A stretch of DNA of 64,000 nt, from positions 1 through 64,000 of the forward strand of contig NZ_JAAOLY010000017.1 in assembly GCF_011601275.1 (NCBI RefSeq), in the 5' to 3' direction. The DNA is from Janthinobacterium lividum (GTDB lineage Bacteria; Pseudomonadota; Gammaproteobacteria; Burkholderiales; Burkholderiaceae_D). The first letter of the stretch is position 1, and every line of letters begins with the position of its first letter. Positions 51,184-60,436 of this stretch are shown in pieces. A program made the translations under genes and the position numbers. Below the pieces are notes generated by a model. It saw only the letters and a list, made by a program, of their open reading frames with translations, did not search any database and was not told where the DNA came from.

Positions 51184-52023
51184 ATGCTAACGATCGAACA
51201 ACAAGAACAGTATCAACGCGACGGTTACCTCATCCTGCCCGATTTCAAGGGTGCGGAGGAAATCGCCGCCCTGCGCGCGCGCGCCGAGCACATTGTCAAC
51301 GAATTCGATCCCAGCCTGAGTCAATCCATCTTCACCACGCGCGACCAGGCAAAGAACACCAACGATTATTTTCTCGCTTCCGACAACACCATCCGCTGCT
51401 TCTTCGAGGAAGAAGCGTTCGGCCCGGACGGTCAATTGAAACAGGCGAAATCGCTGTCGATCAACAAGATCGGCCACGCCATGCATGACCTGGACCCCGT
51501 CTTCCGCAGCTTTTCGGCCGACCCGAAACTGGCCGAAGTGGCGCGCGACCTGGGCCTGGCGGACGCGCAGGTGTGGCAATCGATGTATATCTTCAAGCAG
51601 CCCGGCATCGGCGGCGAAGTGCGCTGGCACCAGGACGCCACGTATTTCGAGACCACGCCGATCAGCGTGACCACCTTCTGGTTCGCGCTGGAAGACGCCA
51701 CCCTGGAAAACGGCTGCCTGTGGGCGGAACCGGGCGGCCACCGCGGCCCTTTGCGCGAACGCTTCATCCGCAACGGCGACCAGGTAAGAGTGGAAAAACT
51801 CGACGCCACGCCGTGGCCCGACGACAGCACGGCCATGCCGCTGGAAGTGAAGGCGGGCGCCCTCGTCTGCTTCCACGGTTTGCTGCCCCACTACAGCGCG
51901 CCGAACCGCTCGCCCGTCTCGCGCCACGCCTACACCTTGCACGCCACCGACGGCCAGACGCAATACGCGGCCCACAACTGGATCCAGCGCGATGACTCCT
52001 TCCCCGTGCGGGGCTTCGTCTGA
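51184..52023 (+). CDS. phytanoyl-CoA dioxygenase (PhyH) family protein
   Basis: 279-residue Fe(II)/2-oxoglutarate-dependent oxygenase. The double-stranded beta-helix carries the iron motif His-x-Asp in RWHQDATYFET (about 150) and the distal His in LLPHYSAPNRSPVSRHAYTLH (about 240), whose following Arg binds 2-oxoglutarate. The substrate is unknown; the family hydroxylates many small molecules. AGGAG (51171-51175) precedes the ATG. It overlaps the sugar isomerase-like gene by one base (TGATG), so the two products probably act on one compound. Confidence 0.85.
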   Translation: MLTIEQQEQYQRDGYLILPDFKGAEEIAALRARAEHIVNEFDPSLSQSIFTTRDQAKNTNDYFLASDNTIRCFFEEEAFGPDGQLKQAKSLSINKIGHAMHDLDPVFRSFSADPKLAEVARDLGLADAQVWQSMYIFKQPGIGGEVRWHQDATYFETTPISVTTFWFALEDATLENGCLWAEPGGHRGPLRERFIRNGDQVRVEKLDATPWPDDSTAMPLEVKAGALVCFHGLLPHYSAPNRSPVSRHAYTLHATDGQTQYAAHNWIQRDDSFPVRGFV

Positions 52024-52844
52024 TGCGCATCGAGGTTTTCGCCGCCCACTGGGGCAATAACGACCTGCCACCCGGCGTCTTCATCGACAGGGTAGCGGCG
52101 GCCGGCTTCGACGGCATCGAAATGTCGCTGCCGCTGGACTCTGCCCTGCGCGAGGAATGGACGGAGCGCATCGCCAAGGCGGGATTGCAACTGATCGCCG
52201 CGCAGTGGGAAACCGTGTTCCACAGCGATTTCGAGCAGCACCGCACCGCCCTGGCCGAGCTGCTGGAAAACGCCTGCCTGGCGCGCCCCGCGCTGGTCAA
52301 CACGCACACGGGCAAGGATTTTTATACGCAGGCACAAAATGCAGAACTGCTCGACCTGGCCGCCGCCATCTCGGCCAGGCACGGCGTGCCCATCGTGCAT
52401 GAGATCCACCGCAGCCGCTTTTCCGGCCACCCGATGCTGCTGCTGCCGTATCTGGCGCAGTATCCCGATCTGCCATTGACGGCCGACCTGTCGCACTGGT
52501 GCTGCGCCTGCGAATCGCTGCTGGAAGACCAGCCGCAGACATTGGCACAAGTGCTGCCGCTGGTGCGCCACGTGCATGCGCGCGTGGGCCATGCGCAAGG
52601 CCCGCAGGTGGCCGACTTCCGCGCGCCGGAAGCGAAGCCGGCGCTCGACGCTCACCTAGCCTGGTGGGACGCCATCGTCGCCCTGCGCCGCGCGGCCGGC
52701 GCCGAGCGCATGACGTTCACGCCGGAATTCGGCCCTGCGCCCTACACGCAAACCTTGCCATGGACGCAGCAGCCTGTGAGCGACGCGTGGGAACAGAACG
52801 TGGCCATGCTGCAGCTGCTGCGCGCGCGCTACCCGGCGGAGTAA
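52023..52844 (+). CDS. sugar phosphate isomerase/epimerase-like TIM-barrel protein
   Basis: 273 residues of the AP-endonuclease-2/xylose-isomerase-like TIM barrel. Likely metal ligands are Glu in FDGIEMSLP, Glu/His in PIVHEIHRSR, Asp/His in LTADLSHWC, His in VRHVHARVGHAQGPQ and Glu in FTPEFGP. These proteins isomerise or epimerise sugars, inositols and related acids. It starts on the last base of the dioxygenase gene. The pair suggests a short pathway for a polyol or sugar derivative; the substrate is not identifiable. Confidence 0.8.
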   Translation: MRIEVFAAHWGNNDLPPGVFIDRVAAAGFDGIEMSLPLDSALREEWTERIAKAGLQLIAAQWETVFHSDFEQHRTALAELLENACLARPALVNTHTGKDFYTQAQNAELLDLAAAISARHGVPIVHEIHRSRFSGHPMLLLPYLAQYPDLPLTADLSHWCCACESLLEDQPQTLAQVLPLVRHVHARVGHAQGPQVADFRAPEAKPALDAHLAWWDAIVALRRAAGAERMTFTPEFGPAPYTQTLPWTQQPVSDAWEQNVAMLQLLRARYPAE

Positions 52845-52849
52845 GGAAA

Positions 52850-53782
52850 CTACGGAAGCTGCGCAAAATTGGCCTGCACGAAATCGATGAAGGTGCGCAG
52901 CGGCGCTGGCAAATGGCGCCGGCCCGCATAGTATAAAAACGGGCCGGGAAAGGGCATCGCCCAGTCTTCCAGCACGGGCTGCAGCTGGCCCGCATCGATA
53001 TACGGCTGCAGCCACTCTTCAAACAGATACACGAGGCCATGGCCGGCGACGGCCATGCTGACCGCGAAATCGGCCGCCGTCGGCGTGACGATCACGGGGC
53101 CGTCCGGCTCAACGCTCACTTTTTGCCCGTCCCGCTCGAACTCCCACGGTGGAACCGCGCCACTGAGGAATTTCCCCAGCAGGCAGGCGTGCCGCAGCAG
53201 GTCGCGCGGATGCACAGGCACGCCGCGCTGCGCCAGGTAGGATGGCGCGCCCGCCACCGCGAAGCGCTGCGTGCGCGGGCCGATGGGGATGGCGATCATG
53301 TCCTGCTCCAGCCGTTCGCCATAGCGGATGCCGGCGTCGCAACCGCTGGCGACGACGTCGACAAAATTATTATCGACCACCAGCTCGACCCTGATCTGTG
53401 GATAGGCGCGCAGGAACTGGTCGACCATGGGCTGCAAAAAGAAGCGCGCCGCGTTGACCGGCACGTTCAGGCGCAAGGTGCCGCGCGGGCTGTCGCGCAA
53501 GTCGTTCAGCACGTCGAGCGCGCTGCTCACTTCATCGAGCGCCGGGCGCAAGCGCGTCAGCAGCAGCGCCCCGGCCGCCGTCGGCGTCACGCTGCGCGTC
53601 GTGCGTTCCAGCAGGCGGATGCCCAGTTGCTGCTCCAGCCGGCGCAGCGCTTCGCTCATGGCGGACGCGGACTGCCCGCTGGCGCGCGCGGCCTGGCGAA
53701 AACCCCGGTGCCGGGCAACCAAAGCAAAGGCGGCCAGGTCGGCCATGGAAGGGCTGTCTGCATGCATGGGAAGAGCTTTCAT
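52850..53782 (-). CDS. LysR-family transcriptional regulator
   Basis: 310 residues: helix-turn-helix FALVARHRGFRQAARASGQSASAMSEALRRLEQQL (about 19-53), then an effector domain with GTLRLNVPVNAARFFLQPMVDQFL. It reads toward the isomerase gene (5 bases between stops) and away from the aldo/keto reductase, whose start is 105 bases away, so control of that reductase is likely. It resembles the LysR regulators often divergent from oxidoreductase genes. Confidence 0.88.
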   Translation of the reverse strand: MKALPMHADSPSMADLAAFALVARHRGFRQAARASGQSASAMSEALRRLEQQLGIRLLERTTRSVTPTAAGALLLTRLRPALDEVSSALDVLNDLRDSPRGTLRLNVPVNAARFFLQPMVDQFLRAYPQIRVELVVDNNFVDVVASGCDAGIRYGERLEQDMIAIPIGPRTQRFAVAGAPSYLAQRGVPVHPRDLLRHACLLGKFLSGAVPPWEFERDGQKVSVEPDGPVIVTPTAADFAVSMAVAGHGLVYLFEEWLQPYIDAGQLQPVLEDWAMPFPGPFLYYAGRRHLPAPLRTFIDFVQANFAQLP

Positions 53783-53887
53783 TGTGCGTAAATGAGTACA
53801 GCCTGTGCCGGATTGACCCGATTATCATACAGCGCAATCGCCCTTACGATAGTGGCTCTCGAACTCGACCACCACACAGGAGCTGCC

Positions 53888-54763
53888 ATGCACACGCCTT
53901 CCCCCGCCCGCGACCAATTCACGCCCGCCCATTGCGACATCGGATTCAACCGCCTCGGCTACGGCGCCATGCAACTGGCCGGCCCGCACGTCTGGGGACC
54001 GCCGAAAGACCGCGCCGCCGCCGTCGCCGTGCTGCGCGAAGCCATCGAACTGGGCGTCAACCATATCGACACGTCGGACTTTTACGGCCCCCACGTCACC
54101 AACCAGATCATCCGCGAAGCGCTGCATCCCTACCGCGACGGTTTGACCATCGTCACCAAGATCGGCTTCATGCGCGGCGCCGACCAGTCCTGGCTGCCGG
54201 CCGCATCGCCGCAGCAACTGCGCGACGCCGTGCACGACAACCTGCGCAACCTGGGCCTGGACGTGCTCGACGTGGTCAACCTGCGCGCCCCGGGCATGGC
54301 CGGCCCGGACGGCTCGTCGCTTGCCGAACCGCTGGCCGCATTGGTGCAGCTGCAGCGCGAAGGCCTGCTGCGCCATATCGGCCTGTCCAATGTCGATGCG
54401 GGCCAGGTGGCCGAGGCGCAGGCGATCAGCCCCATCGTCTGCGTGCAGAACCACTACAACCTGGCGCACCGCGCGGACGATGCGCTGATCGACACCCTGG
54501 CCGCGCAAGGCATCGCCTATGTGCCGTTCTTCCCCTTGGGTGGCTTTTCGCCGCTGCAGTCCGATACCCTGAACCAGGTGGCGGCCGCCATGCAGGCCAC
54601 GCCGATGCAGGTGGCGCTGGCCTGGCTGTTGCAGCGCGCGCCGAATGTGCTGGTCATTCCCGGCACTTCGTCGGTGGCGCATCTGCGCGAAAACGTCGCG
54701 GCCGGCGCGCTCACGCTCGACGCGCAGGCGCTGGCGGCTTTGAGGTCGCTTGCAACTAAGTAG
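53888..54763 (+). CDS. aldo/keto reductase (YdbC-like)
   Basis: 291-residue NADPH-dependent oxidoreductase with a TIM barrel. The active-site Asp and Tyr are in [14 protein letters not shown], and Lys in [10 protein letters not shown]. The place of the catalytic His (usually in a YxxxH strand) reads [10 protein letters not shown], as in E. coli YdbC-type enzymes, where Asn replaces it. NADPH-binding residues are in [13 protein letters not shown] and [19 protein letters not shown] lies five bases before the ATG. Likely substrates are aldehydes or ketones, possibly pyridoxal. It is divergent from a LysR gene and followed after 21 bases by an OhrR-like gene. Confidence 0.87.
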   Translation: MHTPSPARDQFTPAHCDIGFNRLGYGAMQLAGPHVWGPPKDRAAAVAVLREAIELGVNHIDTSDFYGPHVTNQIIREALHPYRDGLTIVTKIGFMRGADQSWLPAASPQQLRDAVHDNLRNLGLDVLDVVNLRAPGMAGPDGSSLAEPLAALVQLQREGLLRHIGLSNVDAGQVAEAQAISPIVCVQNHYNLAHRADDALIDTLAAQGIAYVPFFPLGGFSPLQSDTLNQVAAAMQATPMQVALAWLLQRAPNVLVIPGTSSVAHLRENVAAGALTLDAQALAALRSLATK

Positions 54764-54784
54764 CGCACTATATATACTGTACCC

Positions 54785-55246
54785 ATGGATACCACCACCG
54801 CCCCCAACCCCTTGCACCAGGTGCCGCGCCTGGACGGCCAGCTGTGCTTTGCGCTGTACTCGACCTCGCTTGCCATGAACAAGCTGTACCGCAAGCTCTT
54901 GCGCAAGCTGGGCCTGACGTATTCGCAATATCTGGTGATGATGGTGCTGTGGGAGCACGACGGCTTGACGGTGTCGGAAGTGGGCGAGCGCCTGTTCCTC
55001 GATTCGGCCACCCTGACACCCTTGCTCAAGCGCATGGAACAATCGGGCTTGCTGACGCGTACACGCGCCGCCAGCGACGAGCGCCAGGTCATCATTTCCC
55101 TCACGCAGCAGGGCGACCAGTTGCGCCACGAAGCGGCCCTGTTGCCCGAAGCCATACTGACGGCCAGTCAATGCAGCGTGGAGCAGGTTGTGGACATGAA
55201 ACAACAGCTGAACCAGTTGCGCGATAGCCTGATGAAAAGTGAGTAA
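54785..55246 (+). CDS. ohrR: OhrR-like MarR-family regulator
   Basis: 153 residues. The opening [24 protein letters not shown] matches OhrR, with the peroxide-sensing cysteine in QLCFALYS (about residue 21). The winged helix covers [30 protein letters not shown] and [16 protein letters not shown]. OhrR represses organic-hydroperoxide resistance genes until its cysteine is oxidised. No ohr gene is visible here; the aldo/keto reductase just upstream could be its target or simply share its transcript. Confidence 0.82.
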   Translation: MDTTTAPNPLHQVPRLDGQLCFALYSTSLAMNKLYRKLLRKLGLTYSQYLVMMVLWEHDGLTVSEVGERLFLDSATLTPLLKRMEQSGLLTRTRAASDERQVIISLTQQGDQLRHEAALLPEAILTASQCSVEQVVDMKQQLNQLRDSLMKSE

Positions 55247-55292
55247 AAGCGCCGCTTTTCCAAGCAAAATAAGGCAAAACATCCCCCTGACG

Positions 55293-55313
55293 GCGCCAGG
55301 CAAAAGCTGGCGC
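55293..55313 (+). terminator. weak hairpin after the ohrR-like gene
   Basis: GCGCCAG (55293-55299), loop GCAAAAG, CTGGCGC (55307-55313). The T run is interrupted (CCGCCTTTCTTT), so it is a doubtful terminator. Confidence 0.35.
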
Positions 55314-55411
55314 AAAATCCGCCTTTCTTTATTACAAATCGATACATGGATGGCCTCACCCTGCGTATAGAATAGTTGCCACTATTTCCTTACAACAACA
55401 TCAGGGTGATC

Positions 55412-57787
55412 ATGCGCATACCTTTCGGCTCCGCCGCTTCGCTGGCTTTGTGCTTTACCGTATCGGCCTTCGCCGCCGAGCCATTCGACGACAAGTTCCG
55501 ACAGCTCGAAGAAGTGCTGCCCACCCCGAATACCTACCGCACCGCCTCCGGCGCGCCGGGCCACGCCTACTGGCAGCAGCGCGCCGACTACACCATCCGC
55601 GCCACACTCGATGAAGCCAAGCGCGAGATCGCCGGCAGCGGCACCATCACCTACCATAACCAGTCGCCCGACACCCTCGGCTACCTGTGGGTGCAGCTGG
55701 ACCAGAATATCTACAAGCCCGATTCCGACGCACGCCGCATGGCCACGGCGCCATCGCGACAGGCGTGGGCCAAGACGGCGGGCGAAGACACGATGAAGTT
55801 CGAAGGCTTGCGCAGCATCCTCGCGCGCGGCGACTTCCAGGGCGGCTTCAATATCCGCGCCTTGAAAGGTGCCGATGGCCAGCCTTTGAAGTATGTTATC
55901 AATCGCACCATGATGCGCATCGACCTGCCGCAGCCCTTGAAACCGGGCCAGGATTTCGTCTTCCAGATCGACTGGGATTACCGCATCAACGAACAGAAGG
56001 TGCTGGGCGGACGCGCCGGCTATGAAGTCTTCGACGACAAGAACGCCCTGTTCGAAGTGGCGCAGTGGTTCCCGCGCATGGCGGCCTATTACGACGCGGC
56101 CGGCTGGCAGCACAAGCAGTTCCTCGGCTCGGGCGAATTCACCCTGGAGTTCGGCGACTACGACGTGCAGCTGACGGTGCCCGCCGACCATATCGTCGCC
56201 TCCACGGGCCAGCTGCAAAACCCGCAGGACGTGCTGTCTGCCACGCAGCGCGAGCGCCTGGACAAGGCCCGCGGCAGCGACAAGCCCGTCGTCATCGTCA
56301 CGCAAAAGGAAGCGGAAGCGGCGGAAAAATCCGTCAGCCGCGCGCAAAAGACGTGGCACTTCAAGGCGTCCAACGTGCGCGACTTCGCCTGGGCCTCGAG
56401 CCGCAAGTTCATCTGGGATGCGCAGGGCTACAAGAAGGGCGGCAGCGATGTAATGGCCATGTCCTACTATCCGAAGGAGGGCAATCCGCTGTGGGAAAAA
56501 TACAGCACGCAAGCCATCGTGCACACGATCGAGCAGTACAACAAGTACAGCATCGACTACCCGTACCCGACGGCCATTTCCGTCAACGGTCCCGTGGGCG
56601 GCATGGAGTATCCGATGATCTCGTTCAACGGCCCCCGTCCGGTGAAAGACAAGAAGACGGGCGAGCTGACCTACTCAAAGCGCACCAAGTATGGCCTGAT
56701 CGGCGTGATCATTCACGAGGTGGGCCACAACTACTATCCGATGATCATCAACTCGGACGAGCGCCAGTGGACGTGGATGGACGAGGGCCTCAACACCTTC
56801 GTGCAATACCTGGCGCAGCAGGCGTGGGAAGAAAACTACCCGGCCTCTCGCGGCGAACCGCGCGAGATCGTCGACTACATGCGTAGCCGCGACCAGGTAC
56901 CGATCATGACCAATTCCGAATCCCTGCTGCAGTTCGGCAACAACGCCTACGCCAAGCCGGCGGCGGGCCTGAACATCCTGCGCGAAACCATCCTCGGGCG
57001 CGAACTGTTCGACTACGCGTTCAAGGAATATGCGCAGCGCTGGAAGTTCAAGCGTCCCACGCCCGCCGACTTTTTCCGCACCATGGAAGACGCCTCCGGC
57101 ACGGACCTGGACTGGTTCTGGCGCGGCTGGTTCTATACGACCGACCCGGTCGACATCAGCATCGACGGCATCAGCGAATATGGCGTGAGCTCGAAAGATC
57201 CGGCCACGGAAAAAGCGTGGAAAAAAGCGCAAAAGGACGCCCAGCCGGAATCCGTCACGAGCCGCGCCAACAAGGGCATGCCGCGCCGGGTCGATGCGCA
57301 TCCGGATCTGAAGGATTTCTACAACCAGCACGACGATTTCACGGTGACCAACAAGGACCGCAACGCCTACGCCGAGGCACTGGCCGCGCTGGAGCCGTGG
57401 GAAAAGGACTTGCTGAAACAGGGCAAGCACCTGTACCTGGTCGACCTGTCGAACGTGGGCGGCATGGTCATGCCCCTGATACTGGAAATTGAACTGAAAA
57501 GCGGCAAGAAGTACATCGAGCGCGTGCCGGCCGAAGTGTGGCGCTATTCGCCGAAGAAAATCACCAAGGTCGTCATCACGGACGAGCCGATGGTGGGCCT
57601 GGTACAGGACCCGTACTGGGAAACGGCCGACATCGACACGAGCAACAATAGCTGGCCGCGCAAGATCACGCCATCGCGCCTGGAACTGTTCAAGAGCGAG
57701 AAGTCGCCCAAGGATAACCTGATGCGCGATTTCCATACGCCGCTGAAAGGCCAGAACGGCGGCGTGTCCAAGGGCGACGAGGCATGA
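55412..57787 (+). CDS. M1-family zinc metallopeptidase, exported
   Basis: 791-residue periplasmic peptidase. The signal peptide is SAASLALCFTVSAFAAEPF. The N-terminal beta domain (about 40-330) precedes the thermolysin-like domain with HEVGH (His435, Glu436, His439) and the third ligand Glu458 in MDEGLNTF, at the exact HExxH-x18-E spacing of M1 enzymes. The exopeptidase motif appears as GPVGGMEYPMISF, close to the GxMEN form. Substrates are probably peptides in the periplasm. The downstream gene overlaps by four bases, and a TonB receptor follows, so the enzyme may process what the receptor brings in or the receptor's ligand. Confidence 0.87.
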   Translation: MRIPFGSAASLALCFTVSAFAAEPFDDKFRQLEEVLPTPNTYRTASGAPGHAYWQQRADYTIRATLDEAKREIAGSGTITYHNQSPDTLGYLWVQLDQNIYKPDSDARRMATAPSRQAWAKTAGEDTMKFEGLRSILARGDFQGGFNIRALKGADGQPLKYVINRTMMRIDLPQPLKPGQDFVFQIDWDYRINEQKVLGGRAGYEVFDDKNALFEVAQWFPRMAAYYDAAGWQHKQFLGSGEFTLEFGDYDVQLTVPADHIVASTGQLQNPQDVLSATQRERLDKARGSDKPVVIVTQKEAEAAEKSVSRAQKTWHFKASNVRDFAWASSRKFIWDAQGYKKGGSDVMAMSYYPKEGNPLWEKYSTQAIVHTIEQYNKYSIDYPYPTAISVNGPVGGMEYPMISFNGPRPVKDKKTGELTYSKRTKYGLIGVIIHEVGHNYYPMIINSDERQWTWMDEGLNTFVQYLAQQAWEENYPASRGEPREIVDYMRSRDQVPIMTNSESLLQFGNNAYAKPAAGLNILRETILGRELFDYAFKEYAQRWKFKRPTPADFFRTMEDASGTDLDWFWRGWFYTTDPVDISIDGISEYGVSSKDPATEKAWKKAQKDAQPESVTSRANKGMPRRVDAHPDLKDFYNQHDDFTVTNKDRNAYAEALAALEPWEKDLLKQGKHLYLVDLSNVGGMVMPLILEIELKSGKKYIERVPAEVWRYSPKKITKVVITDEPMVGLVQDPYWETADIDTSNNSWPRKITPSRLELFKSEKSPKDNLMRDFHTPLKGQNGGVSKGDEA

Positions 57788-58272
57788 AGCGCTGGCGCGC
57801 TCTGGCTTGCGCCATGCTGGCCTGCGCCAGCATGGCGGCCGGCGCCCACAACTTCCACATGGGTATCGCCGACATCAGCTACAACGCGACCAGCGGCAGC
57901 ACGGAAGTGGTGCACACCTACACGGGCCACGACGTCGAAGCGCTGCTGACGAACCTGTACCAGCGCCAGTTCGACCTGGGCCAGGAAGACAGCGAAGCGG
58001 CCCTGCGCCGCTATGTGGAAAAACAGTTTTACCTGGTGGGGCCGGATGGCAAGCGCCTGCGTTTGAGCTGGGTCGGCATGAAGGTCAATGCCGACAACGT
58101 GGTGGTCTTCCAGGAGATCGAACACACGCGCCTGGCCCCCGCCACGCGCATCCATAACCAGCTGCTGATCGACTTCCTGCCCAGCCAGAGAAATACCCTC
58201 AACGTGCAGGACAGCGGCAGCATCCAGACGCTGATTTTCGACCGCCAGAACACGGAACTGCCGATCCGCTAA
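57784..58272 (+). CDS. DUF6702 family exported protein
   Basis: 162 residues. A signal peptide (LACAMLACASMAAGAHN) is followed by HNFHMGIADISYNATSGSTEVVHTYT, the characteristic HxFxxSxxxIxYN start of DUF6702, and VFQEIEHTRLAPATRIHNQLLIDF near the end. The role of the family is not known; it is found next to M1 peptidases, mostly in Bacteroidetes. It overlaps the peptidase stop by four bases and precedes a receptor gene by 24 bases, so all three are made together. The N-terminal His residues of the mature chain could bind metal. Confidence 0.78.
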   Translation: MKRWRALACAMLACASMAAGAHNFHMGIADISYNATSGSTEVVHTYTGHDVEALLTNLYQRQFDLGQEDSEAALRRYVEKQFYLVGPDGKRLRLSWVGMKVNADNVVVFQEIEHTRLAPATRIHNQLLIDFLPSQRNTLNVQDSGSIQTLIFDRQNTELPIR

Positions 58273-58296
58273 GGCCCGGCACACCCCATTACATCC

Positions 58297-60333
58297 ATGA
58301 CGCCACGCTCTCTCCCCCTCCTCCTCGCCGCCCTGTTTTCCACCACCGCCGCCCACGCCGACGACATCTTCCAGCGCGTGCTGGTCGACGGTTCGCGCCT
58401 GAACCAGCTGGGCGTGGCCGATTCGGCCAACGCGGGCAGCGTCACGCAACAGCAGCTCGATGCGCGCACCAGCTACCGGCCCGGCGAATTGCTCGAAGCC
58501 GTGCCGGGGCTGATCGTCAGCCAGCATAGCGGCGAGGGCAAGGCCAACCAGTTCTACCTGCGGGGCTTCAACCTCGATCACGGCACGGACTTGCGCACCA
58601 CCGTCGACGAGATGCCCGTCAACCAGCGCAGCCATGGCCACGGCCAAGGCTGGACGGACCTGAACTTTTTGATCCCCGAACTGGCCATGCGCCTCGATTA
58701 CAAAAAGGGGCCGTATTCGGCGGCGCAAGGCGATTTTTCCTCGGCGGGCGCGGCGTCCGTCGTCTACGCGAACCGCCTGACGCAGGGCGTCGCCAGCGTG
58801 GGCATCGGGCAAAACGGCTTTCGCCGCGCCCTGCTGGCCGACTCCAACGATGCGGGCGACGGCAGCCTGCTGTATGCGCTCGAAGCGCAGCACAACGACG
58901 GCCCGTTCACGCAGCCGGACCGCTACCGCAAGCTCAATGGCGTGCTGCGCTACAGCGAAGGCTATGCCAACAACGGCTTCAACGTCACGGCCATGGCGTA
59001 TGACGCCAGCTGGAACGCCACCGACCAGATTCCGCTGCGCGCCGTGCAGGGCGGCACCCTGGGCCGCTTCGACGCCATCGATGCCAGCGACGGCGGCAAG
59101 GCGCAGCGCTACAGCCTGTCGGGCGCCTGGCGCCAGACGACGGACGAGGTGTCGTCCAAAGTCAGCGCGTATGTGATCGCCAACCGCCTGGCCCTGTTCT
59201 CGAATTTTACGTATGCGATGGACGACCCCGATAACGGCGACCAGTTCGCCCAGCCCGACCGGCGCGTGACGGCCGGCCTCGACGCCAGCCACACCTGGCA
59301 CCGCCATACGGACAGGGGCAGCAGCGACACCACCATCGGCCTGCAGCTACAGAACGACAATATCCACAATGGCCTGTACAACACGCGACAGCGGCAAATC
59401 CTGTCGACCACGCGGCAGGACCATATCGTCGAATCGAGCATCGGCGTGTACGGCGAAAACAGCATGCGCTGGTCGCGCTGGCTGCGCACCGTGGCCGGCC
59501 TGCGCGCGGACGCCTACCGCTTCGACGTACGCAGCGACCGGCCGGAAAATTCGGGCAAGGCCAGCGACCATTTGTTCAGTCCCAGCCTGAGCGTGATCGC
59601 GGGACCGTGGCGCGATACGGAAGCGTATATCAACATTGGCAATGGTTTTCACAGCAACGACGCGCGCGGCACGACGATCACGGTCGACCCGAAGACGGGC
59701 GAGGCGGCCGACAAGGTCACGCCTCTGGTGCGCTCGCGCGGGCTGGAACTGGGCTTGCGCAGCGCCGCCATCGCCGGCCTGCAAACGTCGCTGTCGCTGT
59801 ACCGCCTGGACTTTGATTCCGAGCTGCTGTTCATCGGCGACGCCGGCGCCACCGAGGCGGGCCGCCCCAGCCGCCGCTACGGCATCGAGTTTTCCAGCTA
59901 CTACAAGGCGGCCCGCTGGCTGTCGCTGGACCTGGACCTCGCGTATGCGCGGGCGCGCTCGCGCGGCAGCGACCCGGCGGGCGACTTCATCCCCGGCGCC
60001 ATCGAAGGCGTGGCCCAGCTGGCCATGACGGTGACGCCGACAGGACCGTGGTCGGGCTCCTTGCGCCTGCGCTACTTCGGCCCGCGCCCGCTGGTCGAGG
60101 ACAACAGCGTGCGCTCGTCGGCCAGCGTGGGCTTGAACGGGCGCATCGCCTACCAGATCGACAAGACCTTGCGCGTGGAACTGGAAGGCTACAACCTGGC
60201 CAACCGGCGCGACTCGGCCATCGATTACTACTATGCCTCGCGCCTGCCCGGCGAGGCGCAGCCGGTCGACGATATCCACTTCCATCCGGTGGAATCGCGC
60301 TCGCTGCGCCTGACCCTGGTAAAGAATTTTTAA
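58297..60333 (+). CDS. TonB-dependent receptor
   Basis: 678-residue outer-membrane receptor. The signal peptide is SLPLLLAALFSTTAAHADD. The plug (about 30-160: TSYRPGELLEAVPGLIVSQHSGEGKA, YLRGFNLDHGTDLRTTVDEMPVN) contains a His-rich loop, NQRSHGHGQGWTDLNFLIPE, that may bind a metal. The barrel ends in SRSLRLTLVKNF. It differs from the siderophore receptors at the left of the window: no STN domain and a shorter plug. Encoded after the M1 peptidase and DUF6702 genes, it may import a peptide-bound or proteolysis-derived metal ligand. That is inference. Confidence 0.85.
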   Translation: MTPRSLPLLLAALFSTTAAHADDIFQRVLVDGSRLNQLGVADSANAGSVTQQQLDARTSYRPGELLEAVPGLIVSQHSGEGKANQFYLRGFNLDHGTDLRTTVDEMPVNQRSHGHGQGWTDLNFLIPELAMRLDYKKGPYSAAQGDFSSAGAASVVYANRLTQGVASVGIGQNGFRRALLADSNDAGDGSLLYALEAQHNDGPFTQPDRYRKLNGVLRYSEGYANNGFNVTAMAYDASWNATDQIPLRAVQGGTLGRFDAIDASDGGKAQRYSLSGAWRQTTDEVSSKVSAYVIANRLALFSNFTYAMDDPDNGDQFAQPDRRVTAGLDASHTWHRHTDRGSSDTTIGLQLQNDNIHNGLYNTRQRQILSTTRQDHIVESSIGVYGENSMRWSRWLRTVAGLRADAYRFDVRSDRPENSGKASDHLFSPSLSVIAGPWRDTEAYINIGNGFHSNDARGTTITVDPKTGEAADKVTPLVRSRGLELGLRSAAIAGLQTSLSLYRLDFDSELLFIGDAGATEAGRPSRRYGIEFSSYYKAARWLSLDLDLAYARARSRGSDPAGDFIPGAIEGVAQLAMTVTPTGPWSGSLRLRYFGPRPLVEDNSVRSSASVGLNGRIAYQIDKTLRVELEGYNLANRRDSAIDYYYASRLPGEAQPVDDIHFHPVESRSLRLTLVKNF

Positions 60334-60336
60334 GTA

Positions 60337-60355
60337 AACAAGAATAATTCTTATC
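60337..60355. promoter_or_regulatory. Fur box
   Basis: AACAAGAATAATTCTTATC matches the Fur consensus well; its centre AAGAATAATTCTT is nearly palindromic. It begins six bases after the coding end of the receptor gene and about 80 bases before the Fe/2OG dioxygenase gene, which should therefore be iron-repressed. Confidence 0.75.
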
Positions 60356-60436
60356 GCACTGCACAGGAAACGCCGCGAAGTCGTAGAATGCCAGGCTGGA
60401 TAAACTGACACAGGCCGCGCTGCGGCCGGCACCGCC

